From the NCBI GenBank assembly GCA_937902865.1, contig CALFNJ010000457.1:1-8078 (forward strand): a stretch of DNA of 8,078 bases, read 5' to 3'. Below, one piece after another: positions 5,350-8,078 of this stretch. Position 1 is the stretch's first letter. Each line of letters starts with the position of its first letter. The position numbers and the translations under genes are program-made. The notes under the pieces are model-generated. The model saw only the letters and a list, made by a program, of their open reading frames with translations. It was not told where the DNA came from and did not search any database. Source of the stretch: an uncultured Opitutaceae bacterium (GTDB lineage Bacteria > Verrucomicrobiota > Verrucomicrobiia > Opitutales > Opitutaceae).

Positions 5350-6927
5350 ATGCGTCCTCTTTTCCCTCTTCCTGGTGCCTCCACGCTCACGCGCCGTTCC
5401 TTTTTGGTGGGTAGCGCCTCATTTGCCGCCGCCGCGCTTTGTTCGACGCGCGCGTTCGGCGCGGTGACGGGCCGTCCGGCGTTTTCCGGTTATCCATTCC
5501 AGCTGGGCGTCGCGTCCGGCGATCCCGCGCCGGATGGCGTGGTGCTCTGGACGCGACTCGCACCCAAGCCGCTCGAGGGCGGCGGCATGCTGCCGGAGCC
5601 GGTCGAGGTTTCGTGGCAGGTGGCCGAGGACGAAGCCATGACTCGCGTGGTGCAGCAGGGGACCGCGACGGCGACTCCGGCCTGGGCGCATTCGGTGCAC
5701 GTTGAAGTCGAAGGGCTGCGGCCCGATCGCTGGTACTGGTATCAGTTCAAGGCCGGCGGCGAGATCAGTCCCAAAGGACGCACCCGCACACTGCCGGCGC
5801 CGGACGCTCTGCCAAAGCGGCTGCGGCTCGCCTTCGCCTCCTGCCAGAAATTCGAGAGCGGCTACTACACCGCCTACGAGCACATGGCGCGGGAGGATCT
5901 CGATGTCATCCTCCACCTCGGCGACTACATCTACGAAAAAGGCCCGAGCGACACCGCGGTGCGGAAGCACAACAGCCCGGAGGTCATCAGCCTCGACGAC
6001 TACCGCAACCGCTACGCGCAATACCGTTCCGATCCCGCGCTGCAGGCCGCGCACGCGATCGCGCCGTGGATCGTCACGTGGGACGACCACGAGGTGAGCA
6101 ACAATTACGCGGGCGCGATCTCCGAGCATCCCGATCGCACCACGACCGAACAGTTTTTGCTCCGGCGGGCCGCGGGCTATCAGGCGTATTTTGAACACAT
6201 GCCCCTGCGCCGCACCGCGCTGCCGAAGGGGCCCGACATGCTCCTGTACCGCCGGTTGAACTTCGGCCGCCTCGCGTCGTTCCATGTGCTCGACACGCGG
6301 CAGTACCGCACCGACCAGCCGCAGGGTGACGGACTGAAGCCGCCGTCTCCGGTCCTGCTCGATCCGGCCGGCACGCTGATGGGCGACCGCCAGCGAGACT
6401 GGCTGTTCACCGGCCTCGAAAAATCCCCCGCGACCTGGAACGTGCTCGCGCAGCAGATCATGATGGCGCGGGTCGACGCCGTGCCCGGACCGGAGGTGGG
6501 CTATAGCATGGACAAGTGGTCCGGCTACGAATTCGAGCGGCGCCGGCTGCTCAAGCATTTCCACGACCGCCGCGTTTCCAACCCGATCGTGCTCTCGGGC
6601 GACATCCACAACAACTGGGCGAACGAGCTCATCGCGGATTTCGATCAGCTCGATTCGCAGAGCGTCGCGGTGGAGTTCGTCGGCACCTCGATCACTTCCG
6701 GCGGCGACGGCTCGGACCGGCCGAAGCAGCTCGATGAGATCCTTTCCGAGAATCCCTTCGTGAAGTACCACAACGACGAGCGCGGCTACGTTCATTGCGA
6801 GGTCACGCCGGAAGGCTGGCGCAGCGACTACCGGACCGTTTCGCACGTTACGCGCCAGGGCGCCCCGCTGAACACGCGGGCGTCGTTCCAGGTCGAAGCC
6901 GGCCGGCTGAAATTGCAGCGGATCTGA
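5350..6927 (+). CDS. phoD: PhoD-family alkaline phosphatase/phosphodiesterase, Tat-exported
   Basis: A 525-residue secreted metallo-phosphatase. Family members release phosphate from phosphomono- and diesters in the periplasm or outside the cell, using iron and calcium. The N-terminus is a Tat signal: TRRSFLV with twin R15-R16, a hydrophobic stretch to about residue 35, and likely cleavage after AFGA (38). The PhoD N-terminal beta domain runs from about 48 (FQLGVASGDPAPDGVVLWTRL) to about 150. The metallophosphatase domain follows, with ASCQKF (C165), HLGDYIYE (D192, Y195), WDDHE (244-248) and SGDIHNNW (D418, H420). These match the metal-binding and catalytic segments of the family, and no key residue is missing. 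Length is normal for PhoD. ATG 5350 is chosen because it directly precedes the Tat signal. It has no Shine-Dalgarno; a 7-base tandem repeat fills that position. The phytase gene follows after 75 bases, consistent with shared expression in phosphate starvation (inference). Confidence 0.95.
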   Translation: MRPLFPLPGASTLTRRSFLVGSASFAAAALCSTRAFGAVTGRPAFSGYPFQLGVASGDPAPDGVVLWTRLAPKPLEGGGMLPEPVEVSWQVAEDEAMTRVVQQGTATATPAWAHSVHVEVEGLRPDRWYWYQFKAGGEISPKGRTRTLPAPDALPKRLRLAFASCQKFESGYYTAYEHMAREDLDVILHLGDYIYEKGPSDTAVRKHNSPEVISLDDYRNRYAQYRSDPALQAAHAIAPWIVTWDDHEVSNNYAGAISEHPDRTTTEQFLLRRAAGYQAYFEHMPLRRTALPKGPDMLLYRRLNFGRLASFHVLDTRQYRTDQPQGDGLKPPSPVLLDPAGTLMGDRQRDWLFTGLEKSPATWNVLAQQIMMARVDAVPGPEVGYSMDKWSGYEFERRRLLKHFHDRRVSNPIVLSGDIHNNWANELIADFDQLDSQSVAVEFVGTSITSGGDGSDRPKQLDEILSENPFVKYHNDERGYVHCEVTPEGWRSDYRTVSHVTRQGAPLNTRASFQVEAGRLKLQRI

Positions 6928-6935
6928 ATCCGAAG

Positions 6936-6961
6936 GTAGGGACGGGCGGCCCTGCCCGTCC
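6936..6961 (+). repeat. GTAG-footed REP-like hairpin between phoD and phytase
   Basis: GTAG (6936-6939) is followed without a gap by a perfect 8-bp stem, 6940-6947 (GGACGGGC) with 6954-6961 (GCCCGTCC), around a 6-base loop (GGCCCT). It starts eight bases after the phoD stop codon and ends 41 bases before the phytase ATG. No T-tract follows, so it is unlikely to be a strong intrinsic terminator. It may stabilise the upstream mRNA end or set a phoD/phytase expression difference (inference). Confidence 0.7.
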
Positions 6962-7002
6962 GCTGCGACTCTGTCCGCGTTGTACTGCGAGCAGGCGAAA
7001 AG

Positions 7003-8078
7003 ATGAATCGAAGAGATCTCGATCCGTTGAATTCAGAAGCCAAAAAGCCAGGAGCTTCTCATGGCTTCCTGGCTTCTGAATTCATCCTGCTGGGTTTGCT
7101 CGCGCTAGGCATCGCTCTGCCTTCGACGCGTGCGGAGATTGTGCCCCGCGTCGTGACCGAGGCGGTGCCTCACGACAGCGATGATCCGGCGATCTGGATC
7201 AATCGCGCGGATCCGGCGCGCAGCCTTGTGGTGGGGACGGACAAGGATGCGGAGGACGGCGGACTGTACGTCTTCGACCTCGATGGAAAAATCCAAACGG
7301 CGAAGACCATCCGCGGACTCAAGCGCCCCAACAATGTCGACGTTGCCTACGATTTCATGCTCGGCGGCCGCCGCGTGGACCTCGCGGTCCTGACGGAGCG
7401 CAACGCGAGCCGGCTGCGCGTGTTCACGGTTCCGGATTTCCAACCCCTGGATGGGGGCGGCCTGACGGTTTTCGATCGTGATCCCGAACGGCTGCCGATG
7501 GGCATCGCGCTCTATCGGCGCCCACGGGACGGTGCGCTCTTCGCGATCGTGAGCGCGCGCGTGGGACCGCGCGACGGTTACCTTTGGCAATACCGTCTCG
7601 AGGACGACGGCCATGGCGTGGTGCGGGCGACGAAGGTGCGCGAGTTCGGACGCTTCAGCGGCAAAAAGGAAATCGAAGCCGTCGCGGTCGATGGCGCGTT
7701 GGGCCGCGTCTATTACTCCGACGAACAAACTGGCGTGCACGAATATGCCGCCGATCCGGACGCTCCGGAGGCGAACCGGGAACTCGCCTTCTTCGCGAAC
7801 ACCGGCTTCGTCGGCGACCAGGAAGGCATTTCGATTTTCCCGACCGGCCCGCGCACGGGCTACGTCATCGTTTCCAATCAGGACGGAAACACGTTCGAGG
7901 TCTTTGGCCGGGAAGGTTCAGCTGGAGAGCCGGCGGGACACGAGCATCTCGCCTCGCTCGAACTCGCGGCGCGCGCGAGCGACGTCAACGACGGCACGCC
8001 GACGACCCGTGGCACGCGCTTCCCGCACCTACTCTTCGTGCCGGTGTCGGAAGACCGCACTTTTCTGTTTTTCCCGTG
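7003..8078 (+). CDS. Secreted beta-propeller phytase (3' end beyond window)
   Basis: The first 358 residues of a calcium-dependent beta-propeller phytase, a family of about 380 residues, so little is missing. It releases phosphate from myo-inositol hexakisphosphate outside the cytoplasm. Family signatures are VPHDSDDPAIW (55-65), LKRPNNVDVAYDF (106-118), KKEIEAVAVDG (221-231), YYSDEQTGVHEY (237-248, the family's DEQxGv segment) and GDQEGISIFP (271-280); their acidic residues fit the calcium and phosphate sites. Close to the cut end, SDVNDGTPTT stands where relatives usually read a TDG-x-E-V-T-like segment, so that site may be altered. ATG 7003 starts MNRRDLDPL; a weak AGG lies seven to nine bases upstream. 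The hydrophobic signal core comes late, FILLGLLALGIALPSTRA (27-44), because a 57-base palindrome (7028-7084) encodes the intervening residues. No in-frame ATG lies between 7003 and the core; TTG 7027 is a possible alternative start. Confidence 0.92.
   Translation, partial: MNRRDLDPLNSEAKKPGASHGFLASEFILLGLLALGIALPSTRAEIVPRVVTEAVPHDSDDPAIWINRADPARSLVVGTDKDAEDGGLYVFDLDGKIQTAKTIRGLKRPNNVDVAYDFMLGGRRVDLAVLTERNASRLRVFTVPDFQPLDGGGLTVFDRDPERLPMGIALYRRPRDGALFAIVSARVGPRDGYLWQYRLEDDGHGVVRATKVREFGRFSGKKEIEAVAVDGALGRVYYSDEQTGVHEYAADPDAPEANRELAFFANTGFVGDQEGISIFPTGPRTGYVIVSNQDGNTFEVFGREGSAGEPAGHEHLASLELAARASDVNDGTPTTRGTRFPHLLFVPVSEDRTFLFFP
7028..7084. repeat. 57-nt palindrome inside the phytase signal-peptide coding region
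   Basis: Outer arms 7028-7042 and 7070-7084 are perfectly complementary over 15 bp. Inside are two mismatches, six more pairs, one mismatch and three pairs, closing on a 3-base loop centred at 7056. The arms contain GAATTCAGAAGCC and relate to the intergenic palindrome at 821-894. The element is exactly 19 codons long and keeps the reading frame, encoding roughly NSEAKKPGASHGFLASEF of the phytase precursor. In mRNA it would form a strong hairpin starting about 25 bases after the start codon. Confidence 0.85.

Noticed and set aside
5419..6846. 475-codon open frame on the minus strand
   Set aside because: It is antisense to phoD with the same low-complexity composition and no recognisable motif.
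821..7084. CRISPR-like array
   Set aside because: The repeats are few, dispersed over kilobases and palindromic; no regular spacer spacing and no cas gene are present.

Overview
The window is high-GC bacterial DNA with every supported gene on the + strand. The likely source is a Gram-negative heterotroph of the Verrucomicrobiota, probably Opitutaceae or a relative. This is inferred from a large TonB-dependent receptor with an N-terminal carboxypeptidase-regulatory-like domain, a Tat-exported PhoD, weak or absent Shine-Dalgarno sequences, and gaps packed with short palindromes and tandem repeats. No rRNA or other phylogenetic marker is present, so the assignment is tentative.

Layout: 1-243 is non-coding and holds a REPIN-like inverted pair and short tandem repeats. 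244-741 encodes a stand-alone, divergent CinA C-terminal-domain protein. 742-1116 has no gene but holds a GTAG-footed hairpin, a 74-nt palindrome and a half-copy of another palindrome. 1117-4008 encodes the TonB-dependent outer-membrane receptor. 4009-4273 holds another GTAG-footed hairpin and a 28-bp-stem palindrome. 4274-5179 (start uncertain) encodes a secreted beta-propeller-like protein of unknown function. 5180-5349 is non-coding and repeat-rich. 5350-6927 encodes a Tat-exported PhoD alkaline phosphatase/phosphodiesterase. 7003 to the window end encodes a secreted beta-propeller phytase whose 3' end is cut off.

The last four genes read as an organic-phosphate scavenging set. The phytase would strip phosphate from inositol phosphates, PhoD would attack phosphomono- and diesters, and the receptor would import a phosphorus ligand or released product across the outer membrane. 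The propeller has no known role. The grouping is seen directly; the shared substrate is inference. The CinA-like gene is probably unrelated.

The least ordinary aspect is the repeats. At least four hairpins carry GTAG immediately 5' of the stem, as in REP elements. A second palindrome family occurs once between genes (821-894) and once inside the phytase reading frame (7028-7084). In the phytase it adds exactly 19 codons between the start region and the hydrophobic core of the signal peptide.
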